Positions 37,241-49,559 are shown, counted from the stretch's first letter. The stretch: DNA of 64,000 nt from Eucommia ulmoides (GCA_016647705.1 CM028336.1:7654880-7718879); one strand, 5' to 3'. The notes: generated by a model not told the origin, from the sequence alone. Made by a program: numbers and translations.

Positions 37241-38634
37241 TGTAACGACTCAGTTTTCCAGGATCGCCACGCGGTTTCTCTCCTCGGAAAATTGACACTA
37301 AAATCGAAAGGCTAATATTTTATTCTATTAAAAATTCTGAGAAACATACAATACGACGAAGACAATTATAAATTCAAGTATAATTTATTGAACAATTCCA
37401 ATAGATATATCCGAGAAATTTGTTCCTAAAATTTAAATAAATATTTTCATTTTCAAATTTCAATTCCAAGGCTCCAAATCCGTGGTACCAAACACCACCA
37501 AACCATATGAGGCTTTCTATATTTAAAATGGATCAGAGGCCATCCCAAAAACTATATTTTCCATTTAAAACTAGGCCATTAATTGTTTTTCTTTTTCCAA
37601 TTGATTTTCTTACTTTTGGTTGATAGGAAATAGCCCAATAGAACAACAATTTGAATATAAGAAGCAATTGGCTTTTAGAACAAATTAGCTTTCTTCACGA
37701 TTTTAAAGCAATTTGAATTTTAATCATTGCAAAGTGTCCGTTTTCTTATGTTTGAAAAGAAAACGAAAATATTTACTTTCAAGCTTTTAATTTTCTTGTT
37801 TTAAAATGCGTCGACGACAAGTAATTAATAATTCATTTTATAAAAATATTTTAATTTACGATCCGACAGCGATAATGAAAATTATCGATTTTTTAATTTA
37901 TCAATTCAATTTTACAATAGAGAATAATAAATACAATTATTACAATTTTTAAATAGAAATTCCACTACAAATTCCTGGCGCCGTCTTACTCTCGCCGGCC
38001 CTACAATCAAAGTTGTGGGGTTGTGAGCCAATACTCAATAGAACTCCAACCCCTCTAATATGTACATTTAATTAACGCAACAAATAAAACACCTTAGTAT
38101 GATTCCCACAGAATTTTCACATAATCATAATTATTTCATGAAATTTAACATTTAAAATTCAACAATAATAATAATACGAATCACACAATAGGAAAATTAA
38201 ATACATATATTAAAATAGTTAGAAATTCTAACTGAAATCCGAAACCGAAATCCGAATTGTAATCATATATATATCTTTCTCGCTCCAAAAGGAATTCAAA
38301 AACATATATTATATACATATTTATCAAAATATATATATATATATATATATCGCAGAAGTGATCTCTGATTCATTATTATTATTATAATATTAACACGGTG
38401 ACTCATGAAATGAAATCATGAGTCATCAATATTAAAAATTTCACTAATGACCTTCTTAAAATAAAGAAAATATTAATTATACCCTAAAATTTTTAAAAGT
38501 AAATTTTAAATAACACAATAGTCTCAAAACATTTAAAAGTCAATTTAAAATTAACACTTAATTCCAAAATTTTTTAAATATTATTTATATTAGAAATTTA
38601 TAAAACCGACTCAAAAATGTTAAACTTATATAAA
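37241..38634 (-). repeat. gypsy 5' LTR
   Basis: Pairs with 32899-34353. The adjacent TGGCATAAGAGTGG (minus strand, just left of 37241) is a weak match to the tRNA-Met primer site. Confidence 0.75.
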
Positions 38635-38923
38635 TTCCACGCATAATACGACTCATACATCCAAAAAATATGATTAACAATTTGTAAAAAAAAAATATTT
38701 TATTGATTGACACATTGTAAAAATATTAATTTTACAATATCAGGAATTACGAAAAAATTCGTGTGTTTTGATATTAGCGTTGAAAGTTATATTTCATTGA
38801 ATGAGGGGTATTTTGGTCAGAAAAATAGAAAATAAGTTGTTGGTACAAAAAAGTAAAATAAAATTGGGATGGATCGGTACTTTGCAAGCCAAAAGAGTCC
38901 TCTTGGTGCATACCCCTTAAATT

Positions 38924-39180
38924 AAGGCCTTTTCCTCCAAAGGTCCTATTTTGAGAACCAATAACTTTTCCACTCCTATACAAATAAAAACAACTTTTTA
39001 ATTCCTATTTTAAAAAAAAAATAAATTAGTTGAGAGTCCTACTTACATTTTCTAATGACAAAATTACCCTCTCTCTCTCTCTGCAGGCAGTGGGCCCCGC
39101 CCCTCTCTCTCTCTGTGCAAACAGTGGGCCCTGCTCTCTCTCTCTCTGGCGCTGTGCAGTGGGCAGGCGGGCCCCACCGC

Positions 39181-39211
<31 letters not shown>

Positions 39212-39887
39212 ATGGTTTGGACCCAAAAAGGGGCCTACTCCATTTTCTTCAATTTTTATTTTACTCCCTTTATTTAGCATTCTTTCAATTTCAAACCCCC
39301 ATTTTTTTATTTTTCAATTTCACAACTTTTTCTTTTTTCTTTTTGAAACATTTCATTTGTTTCAAATTAAGTAGATATCTACTGAAAATAAATTAAGTAG
39401 ATATCTATTGATAATAAATTAAATAAAAAAAATAAAAATAACTAATTATGCTTAATTTTACATCTGAATTTGTTTTATTTAATTTCATTTGTTCCAAAAA
39501 TACCAAAAAAAAAATGGAATAAAGAAAAAGGTGTAAAATTGAAAAATAAATAAATGAGGGTTTGAAATTGAAAGAATGCTAAATAAATGAAGTAAAATGA
39601 AAATGAGAGAAAAGGGAGTGGGCCCCTTTTTGGGTCCAAAACGTGAGAGAGAGAGAGAGAGAGAGTAGGCATGGGGCCCGCCTGCCCACTGCTGGCAGAG
39701 AGAGAGAGGAGAGAGATACGGCGGGGCCCACCGAGGGCATGTATTTGTAAATAACAAATCTACCTAGGGACAAAATTGGCAAAAATTTTTTTTTGGGACT
39801 TTTGAGATGATCCAAAAAGTCATAGTCCTGCAAAAGTTGTTTTTTTTAACTTTAGGACTGCAGAAAAAATTTCCCTTAAATTAATGC
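38924..39887. mobile_element. Large foldback element (MULE-like MITE)
   Basis: Two long inverted arms meet near 39.42 kb. The left arm (about 38.92-39.38 kb) has (CT)n, gtgggcc, tttggacccaaaaaggggcc and tttagcattctttcaatttc; the right arm (about 39.48-39.89 kb) carries the reverse complement of each in mirrored order. The arms explain why both strands show similar LSLSLS-rich frames, which I do not call as genes. The outermost ends (ttaaattaagg / ccttaaattaa) are diverged. Superfamily is a guess from the long inverted arms and the AAATTTCCCTTAAAT end style. Confidence 0.7.
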
Positions 39888-41121
39888 TAGAATGTTTTAA
39901 ATTAACCCTTGAAAGTTCAATTATGTTCAAAATAGACCCTTAAATTTTTTGATTGACATTTAAATAGTTAATAAAAATATTATTATTTGAATTAAGATCT
40001 TAGAGAGTCCAAATGACTCTTGATAGACTTTATTTCGTGCAATCGGAGCCAAATTCTAGACTCTGAAAAAATAAGAAAAACTTTATTTTGGGCCTAATTT
40101 GGCAAAATTATTTCAGTAAAACAAATGAGTTTTAAATATGGGAAATTTATAATTTAGTCCTGCAGATGGTAAAATTATAAAAATAACATTTGACTCAAAT
40201 AATTAAGTTTACAGCAATTAAAGAAATTATAGAAATAAGTTTCCAACGAACGCTCTCTCTGTTTATTCTTATTTATGAACCATACAATTGGAACTTTTGT
40301 GTGAATGTTCATGCATTATATCGGAATAATAATTTAATTCACTCAAATTTCACTCAACAATAATTCACACTTTTTGTGTGAATGGTAACTAAGAATTTCA
40401 AAATAATATTTCAATTCACTCAATATTTCACTCAACAATAGTTTACATATTCTGTGTGAATGTTTACTTAATATTTCAGAGCAATCAAAACAAATTTGTG
40501 TAAACGTGCAGCAAACCACATTCTGGTATGAACATTCATAAAAAATTCAAAAAAATAGAAAAAAAATTAACATGAATGTTCATAGATCTGGAATTTAAAA
40601 TCTCGAAATTTCCATAATCAAACTTTCTAAAAATTTCAATTTCAGCCCTGATTTTTAATTTTAAATTTTGAGAGAATTGCCAAACGATTCTTGCTTCACT
40701 TGGATTCAACCAAATTTTAGATGTTTAATTTTCCCTCAATTGTTTTTTAATTTTCATTTACTATTTAAAATTTAAAATTTTGGAGGTTAAATAGAAAATA
40801 GGAAAAATGAGTGTAGCAAATAATTTACTTCCTCTAGTACACCAATTTTATAAATTCCACTTATTTTTTACATTATTACCCCTCCTTTATATACACAAAT
40901 TCCACCTAATTTTATAAATTCCACTTATTTTTTAAAATTTCACTTAATTGTTAAAATTCCACTAAAATTTTATTTTTTTAACAAAATTTTAATTATTTTT
41001 TTAAAAATATATTCTTTTTTAAAAATGTCTTAAATACCCTTACGTACGTTTCACTTAATTTTCTTTTATCAGAACCAACAAATTTATTTTTCAATAAAAA
41101 TTCCACCAATTTTTTTTTATT

Positions 41122-41125
<4 letters not shown>

Positions 41126-41192
<67 letters not shown>
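41126..41192. repeat. (AT)n microsatellite
   Basis: About 33 AT units without interruption. Confidence 0.95.
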
Positions 41193-41197
<5 letters not shown>

Positions 41198-42489
41198 CCC
41201 TAAATACCCTTAACAAGAACTTACATAAATCCATTTAATAATTAGTAAAAATCCACTAAACAAATCAAGTGTATATCCACTAAAAATTATAAAACTCAAA
41301 ATTTATGTTATGAATCGAGACATTGAAAAACCGAACCATTATCAAACAAGTCATCACCTTACCACATTTTCATGAATAAATCTATTGAAAATCAAATGAA
41401 GGACTACATTCATTGAATTCAAAAATAAAAAATCAAAAACTAAAAACTCTACTGAATTATTAAGTGGGTTTCCACAAAAATAAAAAATCAAGTGGAAATC
41501 TACTAAAACTAATTAAATTGAAAAAGTAACAAATAAGTTTATTTGGTGATGGTTCTTCTAGAATCAGGAAAAAAAAAAAAAAAAAAGAACCATGAACATA
41601 TATCAAAACTCTTGGCAGCAAAAATCTGTCTTCAATCTCAGACTGATATTCCACTCAATGAATTCTTAAATGAGGAACACTGAAAAAAAAAATCAATTCC
41701 AAGAATTCAACAAAAATTACGTATGGAAACACAATTCAAATTTACCTACATAAAGCAAAAATTCAAAATATGGAGCATTAATCTTTAAAAAAATTACCCA
41801 ATCGAAGTGAAACTCCCTTAAACATGAGTGAAGCATACTAGAACTAAGCAAAAATTTAAATTCCACTTAAAATTCCACCATTAGTGGAAATCCACTAAAA
41901 AATCAATCAGTGGATATCCACTAACAAATGATTAGTGGGTATCCACTAACAAAATAATCATGTCGATATCCACTTAGCTCTTTTAGCTATGTTTGATGGA
42001 CAATAACACAATCAATTGCAAATAAAATGAGGACAAAGGCGAGCAATGGATAAAAACGACAAATAAATCGGCTAAATGAAATAGTAACGAACTTATTTGA
42101 ATCTAATTGGCTATCTTGAACAATATCAAAATTCAATGAAACAATCGATTGCAAATAAAATGATGATAATGGCAAGCAATGGATGAAAACAAAAAATAAA
42201 TCGGCTAAATGAAATAGTTAAGAACTTATTTGAATCTAATTGGTTATCTTGAACCTATCAAAATTCAATTTCATTTTTGTTCCTCCACCTCAAACCATCA
42301 CATTCTTACTCAATGATCCCCAAACTTATGAAAAAAAGGTGTTTGGAGTTGATAATCAGTTATTAATCATGTTCAAGAAATCAAAACATGTATAACATAC
42401 ACAAACAAACTAATCAATACTGATTATTAGCTAGGTTCAAGAAATCAAAATATGTATAACATACACAAACAAATGAATCAATACGCATT

Positions 42490-42510
42490 GAGAGAGAGAG
42501 AGAGAGAGAG
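42490..42510. repeat. (GA)n microsatellite
   Basis: About ten GA units. Confidence 0.95.
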
Positions 42511-43720
42511 TACTCGTGAACAACTGGTGATAGCACGAGCTTGTAGTCTTCGGTGGTGGTGAAGTGACAAAATCAACTAATGGTGGCCAGATCTAGCCTA
42601 GATTTCGTTAGATCTATGCTAGATCTAACCAAATCTAGCCAAATCGGAGCGGCGAGGTGTATCAAAGCGGAGACGAGAGACGAAGACGAATCGGAGCGGA
42701 GAGGTGGCCATAGAGGTTGAGAGAGGAGGGCGGCCACGGAGTTTGAGGCCGTGAGCAGTGGTGGAGCGATGGACACAGATGGTGAGGCAGGAGCGAATGA
42801 GCGATGGACTGTGCACTGATTCGATATATTAGGTATGCAATTTGTGGGGGCCTTTTGGTCAATATAAATTATCAATAGGGGTCTGTGCATAATATTTTTG
42901 AAAAGTGGGAGTTTTGAATAAGTTTTATTTTTGTGGTGGTGGAAAAGTTGTTTTTTTAAAAACGGGAGTTTTGGCAGAAATAAAAAATCAAACGTGTGTG
43001 TCACAACTAAACATTTTACCAAAAGATTTGAGAGTTCATAAGTGTACTTGGTCAACATTAGTTTTTCTAATGTCTTTTTCCACCGGTCCCAAATTTTAAT
43101 TAATTATTTATCCAATTCTCTCGGTTTTGTAATTTTTTGAGAAAATTCAATAATTTGGTCAAAAATTCAAAATTACTACACGACATGAAAATCATTATAA
43201 TTTTTTTACATAGAAAAATTAGAGTGAATTTCATGTAATACATTAACTTTGAACTCTAGAAAAATTTACTATAATTGATTCTCTTGGGGAACACTCTGAG
43301 TATTAAATCTTGAATTTAATCCTAAATGAACCATGTCGATATGGGGTAGTGTGCCTTTAAGATCGCGCAAAGAAATGATTAGACAAAGTGCACGTAAACT
43401 GATTTAGATAACACCTTATTATAAAATCAAAAAGAAAATTCAAAAATAAATAAATTACTATGGCGCATGAAGTGTATGTATAGAATAATGTATTATTAAA
43501 ATGTAAAACAGAATGTCAAGATAAGATTGTTGAAATAAAAAACAAGACAAAACTAAAAAAAATATTTGGTGGTTGTCTACACCTATTACGTCCATTCATT
43601 TCGTTCAGTTTTCCTGACGACTCCCATCATTATCCCAAACTCTCTCTCTTTCTTTGTTTGACCTTTATTTGTTAGAAAATAGAAATAGTATCCGTTATCG
43701 GCAACTTGTTTTCTTTCTTT

Positions 43721-43772
43721 GACCTTTATATATGTGGTGCTTGAGTTCTTGAAAAGCTTGAGGAGATCAACA
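43721..43772 (+). promoter_or_regulatory. Possible core promoter of the CHX gene
   Basis: A TTTATATATG box lies about 45 bp upstream of the CHX start codon, after a pyrimidine-rich stretch (CTCTCTCTTTCTTTG near 43.64 kb). It is placed so close to the ATG that the 5' UTR would be very short. Confidence 0.25.
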
Positions 43773-44005
43773 ATGGTGGCGGGACAGTCCCACACAGAGG
43801 GGGACGCCCCTGGCCAATTAAGCGAGAATTGTGGGATCAATATACCGCTTCACTCTCCCGGAATTTGGTCTCTGAAGCCAAAGGATTCTTCACCTACGCT
43901 TTGCCCAGACTGCAGTTGCAGCTGTCTTTGATCTTCCTCCTAACACAATGTCTTCATGTCTTGTTAAAACGTCTCTATCTCCCTCGCCTTCTCTCCGAAA
44001 TCTTG
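43773..44005 (+). pseudogene. CHX: CHX cation/H+ antiporter, exon 1
   Basis: CHX proteins (CPA2 family) are endomembrane or plasma-membrane K+/Na+-proton exchangers with about 12 membrane segments and a cytosolic C-terminal domain, near 800 residues in all. The ATG at 43773 opens a frame with GINIPLHSPGIW, the N-terminal block of this family. After a small frame shift it continues FFTYALPRLQLQLSLIFLLTQ and the LPRLLSEIL ending of the first membrane helix region. The exon stops at TTG|GT (44005/44006), phase 0, which joins the AGVILGPTVLGR start of exon 2 at 51848 exactly as in CHX proteins. The internal frame shift makes this a pseudogene exon. Confidence 0.8.
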
Positions 44006-44362
44006 GTATTCTTTAATTCTCTTGATTATATTTATTAAGGATGACAACAAAAACAGAACCGATGATAACCGAGAGAAATCGAACTGAATGGTCCAACTTA
44101 CAACAATTCTAGCCGAATAACCACAAAAGGAGAAACTAGTTGCCGACCAAAGGCCCGATGTGCGAGGGGACATTGTTAGGTTTATCTACCATCGGATGTG
44201 GAAGGGATATAAATTTGAGGAAATCCATTTTTTTTTTTTTTTGTGATTTCTTCATCCATTTGGGACATGTTTGATAAAAAATAAATAAAAAAATAATTAA
44301 AATTGATTATATTAAGTACTTAATTAATTAAATTTGTTTGATAAATACAATTAGTATTATTT

Positions 44363-44375
44363 AATTAATTAAGTT
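44363..44375. repeat. Target-site duplication, left copy (retrocopy)
   Basis: AATTAATTAAGTT, identical to 45273-45285. The oligo-T run follows at once. Confidence 0.8.
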
Positions 44376-45272
44376 GATTTTTTTATTTTTGTTTTTTTGG
44401 AGAAAAACATCAGACTAATGTAATCATCAAAATCATCAAATAGGAATTATATCTTTAGGGTTGACAGAATCGTTCTGGGCTGACTAGTCATGAAAGCACT
44501 CCGGCCATCGCAAGAAGAAATTTGTTATTTCGGTGCTGAAACATGTTCATGTGAGAATAACACACAACGCAAGCCTCAACGGACAGAAATTACATATGCA
44601 ATCGTCAAAAAAATTTACCTAAACATTTCTCAACCCCCCAAGAACCACCTGATGAAATTTCAGTTGCATCCACAATACAAAATTAGGTATCCTTACTGAA
44701 TTGGATCACATATCATTGTTTATTATGTCTCGCATCATCTGAATTGGGATGAGTCCTTCAGTTCTGATAGCATCTTTATTTGGATCTGGACTGATGAAAT
44801 ACAATGTTGGTAATCCTCGAACCTGCATGTCCCAAGAAAATTCATATTCATCGTCTGTGTCAACCTTCACAATTAACGCGTTACTTTCATATTCTACAGC
44901 AAGCATTTCAAGTTCTTGAGCCATCAAAATACAAGGGCCGCACCATGTAGCATAGAATCAATTAGTAGAGGAACGTCTCTTTCACTCTTAATAAGTTTTT
45001 TGAACCTCCTTGGCAGACAACTTTTTCACAAGATAGTCTTCTCTTATATACTTGGCTGAAGACGATCTGCAAACAAAATCTCTTGCAGATGACGGGGTTG
45101 ACATTAAACGGGGTACTGAGAAGGAAGCAGAGATGGAGACGAGGGAGTTGGGGTGATAAGTTTTGGAGAAATGAGAAGGACAAAGTAGTGGCCGAGGTGG
45201 TGGAGAACGGAGGGAGAAGATGGCAGCTTCCATTATAGCCCCCTACCAATTCCGCTGTGAGAAAGATATTTC
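44376..45272 (-). mobile_element. CITRX mRNA retrocopy insertion
   Basis: An 897-bp insertion bounded by the 13-bp duplication AATTAATTAAGTT. At the 3' end of the minus-strand copy is an interrupted T-run (44376-44398), the relic of a poly(A) tail; then come about 300 bp of 3' UTR, an intronless coding region and about 40 bp of 5' UTR. These are the hallmarks of LINE-mediated retroposition of a spliced mRNA. Confidence 0.85.
44706..45233 (-). pseudogene. CITRX: Thioredoxin-like CITRX / TRX z processed pseudogene
   Basis: CITRX (thioredoxin z) is a plastid thioredoxin associated with the plastid-encoded RNA polymerase and fructokinase-like proteins, and was first found as a Cf-9 interactor in tomato. 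Reading from the ATG at 45233: a Ser/Pro-rich chloroplast transit peptide, then KYIREDYLVKKLSAKE, a one-base frame shift, ERDVPLLID, a second one-base shift, ATWCGPC with both active-site Cys, MAQELEMLAVEYESNA, KVDTDDEYEF, VRGLPTLYFISPDP, and the C-terminal RTEGLIPIQMMRDIINNDM before the stop at 44706. It is full-length and free of introns. The two frame shifts make it non-functional. Its close match to the family suggests a recent copy of an intact gene elsewhere. Confidence 0.88.
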
Positions 45273-45285
45273 AATTAATTAAGTT
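45273..45285. repeat. Target-site duplication, right copy (retrocopy)
   Basis: AATTAATTAAGTT, identical to 44363-44375. Confidence 0.8.
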
Positions 45286-46377
45286 AACTTAAAAATTAAG
45301 CCATGTTTTATAAACCAATTCAACACTTAAAACTTAATCAATTCAGCACTTAATTAAATAATTTTGTTTGATAAATATAATTAATATTACTTAACTAATT
45401 AAGTTAGCTTAATTTTTAGACAAAATGACCACCCCATCCAGTTTTTAATTCATAGTGACCAATAAATAGCATTTAGTTAAAATTGAACAAAGAACTCCCA
45501 TCCTATTCATTTTTTGAATTCATTAGTCCCAATTTTAAAAAACGCCTAATGTCAGATTACCATTTTGCCCCTGGTGCATTTCAACCCTAACATCTCTGCC
45601 TTTCGTAGTGCTATTCCCATTATTCCTCTGCCTCCCGTTCAAACGTTGCCGCCGACTCCTCTGCTGCCCGTGTCCAACGATATCATCATCCGTCACTGTG
45701 CGATTGTCGCATGATTCATCGTCGTTTTTCGCCGTTGTATACTTCAATTTTCTTTTCTGCCTCGCCGTTCAACCGTCGCCGCCATTGCCGATCGGTATCG
45801 CCGTCCGTCGTCGATCGTTTGTCCCCTTTCAACCATATGTGTAAGATCCTCTCTCTCTCTCAATTTTCGATTTGTTCATTTCGATTTTGATTTCATTTGC
45901 AGAAATCGATTTAGGTTTTGATTTCACCAACACTCTACTTTCATCTTATTTTCATGATTTTCGTTTGTTTGATTACTGACTTCTTTCTTTTGTTCCAATC
46001 GCTTCAATTTCCTCTGAGACCTACGAGTTCGAAGATGTATGTTTTCGTTTTATGCTCTAAGTGTTGTTGGGTATTCCAATATGGTATGTACATGCTCAAA
46101 GTGTTGGTATTTGTTTCGTTTATGAAATTTATGGTACTACTAAGGCAACATTTAGCGTTCATTGTCGCCCCTTAGCAAGGATTGCTGTTTGCATATTGGA
46201 TGTTCTCAAACTTGTTCATATTTTTCTTCATATTTTTTGATCTTGTTTGTTTGATTTCGACCTACAATTTTGTTCATTCGGCCTATAATTTCTGTTCATA
46301 TTTGTTTGATCTTGGTTTTGAAACTGAAAGTAAGTTTTGTTCATATTTGTTTGATCTTTGTTCAACACGCACAGTGG

Positions 46378-46860
46378 TTACATTCAACACGTATATTGGT
46401 TGTGAGTACCAACACTTTATTTGTTTGTTATTCGGTTGATTTTATTTTTGGATTGGCTAGAAGTTACTTCAACTTATTATGTTTTGGGTTATCAAGTTTT
46501 GAGCATGATGAGAATTTAATTTTGGTTGAGTTAGGTCGATTAAAGCATTTTGGATGGTGAGAAGATATCTCCTATGTTTTGGGATTGATAGGTAATTTTT
46601 TCCTATGTTTAATTATGACAATATTACATTCAACACGCACTATTATTACATTCAACACTCATATTGTATTTGAATTTTTGACAAGATTAGATAGTGTTAC
46701 ATTCAACATGTATATTGTTTGTGAGTACCAACACTTTATTGTTTTGTTATTCGGTTGATTTTATTTTTGGATTGGCTAGAAGTTACTTCAACTTATTATG
46801 TTTTGGGTTATCAAGTTCTGAGCATGATGAGAATTTAATTTTGGTTGAGTTAGGTTAATT
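46378..46860. repeat. Direct duplication, period about 321 bp
   Basis: The stretch with ggttgtgagtaccaacactt through gagcatgatgagaattt at about 46390-46540 recurs nearly unchanged at about 46711-46855. Confidence 0.85.
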
Positions 46861-46940
46861 TAATTTTGGTTGAGTTAGGGATGAAATAATTGATGAAATT
46901 ATTTCAGGTAGATCTCCCCCACGAACGACGATTTTTGGTG

Positions 46941-47600
46941 TCGATTATTCCATTCACAGGATCGATTGAAATCGACGATTTTAACTCCATTTTGTGGAAT
47001 CAATTTTGTTTAATTTTCATATGCAGAAATTGACTTTTAGGGTCGCGCCCATCAATGACCACTAGAAAATTGTTAGCTTCGATTCAATTCGATCGTCTCC
47101 CGTTTTCGATTTTTTATTCTCGTTTCGTCATTTTCGATTGTTGATTTTGACATGGTTTGGATTTTGATAGTGTTATATTCAACACGTAAACAATGTTACA
47201 TTCAACATGTAGATAGTGTTACATTCAACAAGTACTTTGAATCTTGAATTTTGGCAATATCAGGAAGTATTGATTATTCCATTCACAGGATCGATTGAAA
47301 TCGACGATTTTATCTCCATTTTGCGGAAGCAATTTTGTTTAATTTTCATATGCAAAAATTAACTTTTAGGGTCGCGCCCATCAACGACCACTAGAAAATT
47401 GTTAGCTTCGATTCAATTCGATCGTCTCTTGTTTTCGATTTTTTATTCTCCTTTTGTCGTGTTCTCGATTGTTGATTTTGACATGGTTTGGATTTTGATA
47501 GTGTTATATTCAACACGTAAACAGTGTTATATTCAACATGTAAACAGTGTTACACTCAACACGTACTTTGAATCTTGAATTTTGGCAATATCAGGAAGTG
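46941..47600. repeat. Tandem duplication, period 329 bp
   Basis: gattattccattcacagg at 46943 and 47272. The units match through tagggtcgcgcccatcaa and the closing motif copies. Confidence 0.9.
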
Positions 47601-48109
47601 TTATATTCAACACGCATAAATTTTTGTGTTGTCTTCAATAATTTTGTTGCCAAAGTCATAGAATTTTTTCATGAAGATATCAGTTCAATTTTTATTTTTT
47701 TTCCCCTGTGTCCGGATTGAGTGTTAGATTCAACACGCACAGTGTGTGTTTAGTCAGACAATGTGTTTGGATTGATTAGAAATTTAGGTATAATCAATTC
47801 AAGTTTGTGATGTTTGGATTTAAATTTGGTTCAGTCTAGTTCGGTTAAAGTTTTTGGGGGTCGATGAGAAGACATCTCCTATGGTTTGGAGTTGATAGTT
47901 CATTATATCCCATCAGTAGGTCAAGCAGTTACATCCCATGTGCATTTGAATTTTGATTTTTGGCGATTTTAGAAGTATTACATTCAACACATACACTGAA
48001 ACAATGGGGTTTAATTGTTTGAATTTCTAAAAAAAAAATTGTTTAAGAATATTAGACAGTGTTACATTCAACACACACACTGAAAACAAATTGGGGGGAT
48101 TCGGAAAAC

Positions 48110-48720
48110 CCTAAAACCTGTGGTATGTAGTTTGATCTAAAACAAAATAAAGGGTGAGAACTATAATTAATGTTATTGAATTCAATAAGAAATTGATTTT
48201 TGAGAAACAATGGGTTTCATTTGTCTGAATTTCTGAAAAAATGATTTTTGAGAATATATAGACAATGTTACATTCAACACGTAGATAGTGTTATATTTAA
48301 CACACACTTGAAACATTGAATTTTGACTTTTTTGACAATATTAGGAAGTGTTACATTCAACAAGAATATTGTTTTTGAATCGTTTGACAAGATCAGAGAG
48401 TGTTACATTCAAAACACGTGGGTTTTTGAATTTTGTTAAGATTAGACAAGTGCTTTTATAAACCTTAAAACATGCGGTATATGGTTTGATCTAAAAACAA
48501 AATAAGTGGTGAGAAATGTAATTAATGTTATTGAATTTTCTAAAACAATTGTTTTTTGAGAAACAATGGGTTTCATTGTTTGAATTTTCTAAAATAATGA
48601 TTTTCGTGAATATTAGACAGTGTTATATTCAACAAGTAGACAATGTTACAATCAACACACACTTTGAAACTTTGAATTTAGACTTTTGGCAATATTAGGA
48701 AGTGTTACATTCAACACACA
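48110..48720. repeat. Tandem duplication, period about 357 bp
   Basis: The block from tggtatgtagtttgatctaaa (48.12 kb) to the aggaagtgttacattcaac motif (48.35 kb) is repeated from 48.475 kb to 48.71 kb. Confidence 0.8.
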
Positions 48721-49559
48721 CTAAAGAGGGGCCAATTTGTTGAATTCTACAAATTGATTTCGGGTTGATTTTTATCAAATTTGATAATGATGAAAATGTT
48801 ACATTCATCATGCAGGATATTGTAAACATTTGTGAAGGTTTTCAGGGATGAAAGTGCAAAAAAAAAAAAAAAAGATAGAAACCAAAATTAATTAAATAAA
48901 GGGGCGAAAATATAATTAGTATCTTTTATTTGAACCCCAAGTTTTTTGAGGATGAAAGTGGAAAAAATTGAAACTAAAATTTAATATGGGGGTGAAAAAT
49001 GTAATTAACGCCTTTAATTGAAACCCTAATTTCTGCACGACAAAACAAGGATGAATGGGTGACGACCAACGATTGTTCAACGATGACGAACGGGCGGTGA
49101 ATCGTGAATCTTGAGTCTTGAATCAATGAACGGCAACGACAAAACTTGAATCGCGAACGGAGGCGTCGAAGGTGAATAGAGGCGGCAACATCGACGGCCA
49201 AGACGGACGGCTACGGCGACGACAAACACGAACAGTGACGGTAGAGTCTATCGGATGGCGGCGGTGAACCATGAATATTGAGTCTTGAATCAACAAACGG
49301 CGACGATGAAGCTTTTGAATCGCGAACCGTGACGTCGACGGCAAAGACGGACGATGACGGCGAGGGAAACACAAACAGTGATGGTGGAGTCGATCGGAAA
49401 CGGTAGAATTGTTTGTGGTGGAGATTTGTTTGTTGCGGCAGATTTGGGGATGAAATGAAGTTGATGGGTATTTTGGTCAGGGATTTCGCAAAAGGGGTTC
49501 TTGGTCCAAAAAAAAAAACACGTGGGTTGGATCAGTATGTAGAATTGTGAAATAGGACC

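Larger units (their letters stand above)
32899..38634 (-). mobile_element. Ty3/gypsy LTR element, non-coding, 5.7 kb
   Basis: Two long direct repeats (32899-34353 and 37241-38634) begin TGTAACGAC and match along their length. Next to the left copy, read on the minus strand, is a TTTAAGGGGGG purine tract preceded by TTTCGAGTACGAAATTT, a phrase typical of the 3' end of plant chromovirus-type gypsy elements. That places the element on the minus strand with the left LTR as 3' LTR. The 2.9-kb interior shows no gag or pol domain. It holds tandem repeats and a promoter-like segment (separate entries). It is broken and non-autonomous. It lies inside the copia copy 2 LTR and is therefore younger than that copia insertion. 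Confidence 0.75.
39888..43720. other. Long AT-rich stretch without genes
   Basis: No recognisable coding sequence. 40.8-42.5 kb is full of attccactta and gtggatatccacta phrases, with a small direct duplication (tcgagcaatggataaaaac-type text at about 42.0 and 42.17 kb). A GC-richer patch at 42.58-42.82 kb yields frames on one strand with no family resemblance. Confidence 0.5.
44272..45420. mobile_element. MITE sequence of the catgtttgataa family, split by a retrocopy
   Basis: gacatgtttgataaa (44273) and ttaattaattaag text on the left continue on the right of the retrocopy, with another copy beginning near gccatgttttataaacc (45302). The family recurs at 50.4-51.8 kb and 61.5 kb. Full element ends are not resolved. 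Confidence 0.5.
46370..48830. repeat. GTTACATTCAACACG motif array, second locus
   Basis: More than 20 copies of the motif (examples near 46377, 46699, 47217, 48062, 48351 and 48704), often in pairs about 22-25 bp apart and otherwise 50-350 bp apart. Copies are far better conserved than the sequence between them. Confidence 0.85.

Noticed and set aside
39030-39833. Overlapping LSLSLS-rich frames on both strands
   Set aside because: Products of CT/GA runs in the two arms of a foldback element.
42573-43058. 161-codon minus-strand frame
   Set aside because: No domain; overlaps two other frames and a GA microsatellite edge; AT/GC composition shifts midway.
48974-49374. Two overlapping Arg/Ser-rich minus-strand frames
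   Set aside because: They lie in a GC-rich, internally repeated end of the composite repeat; no recognisable family.
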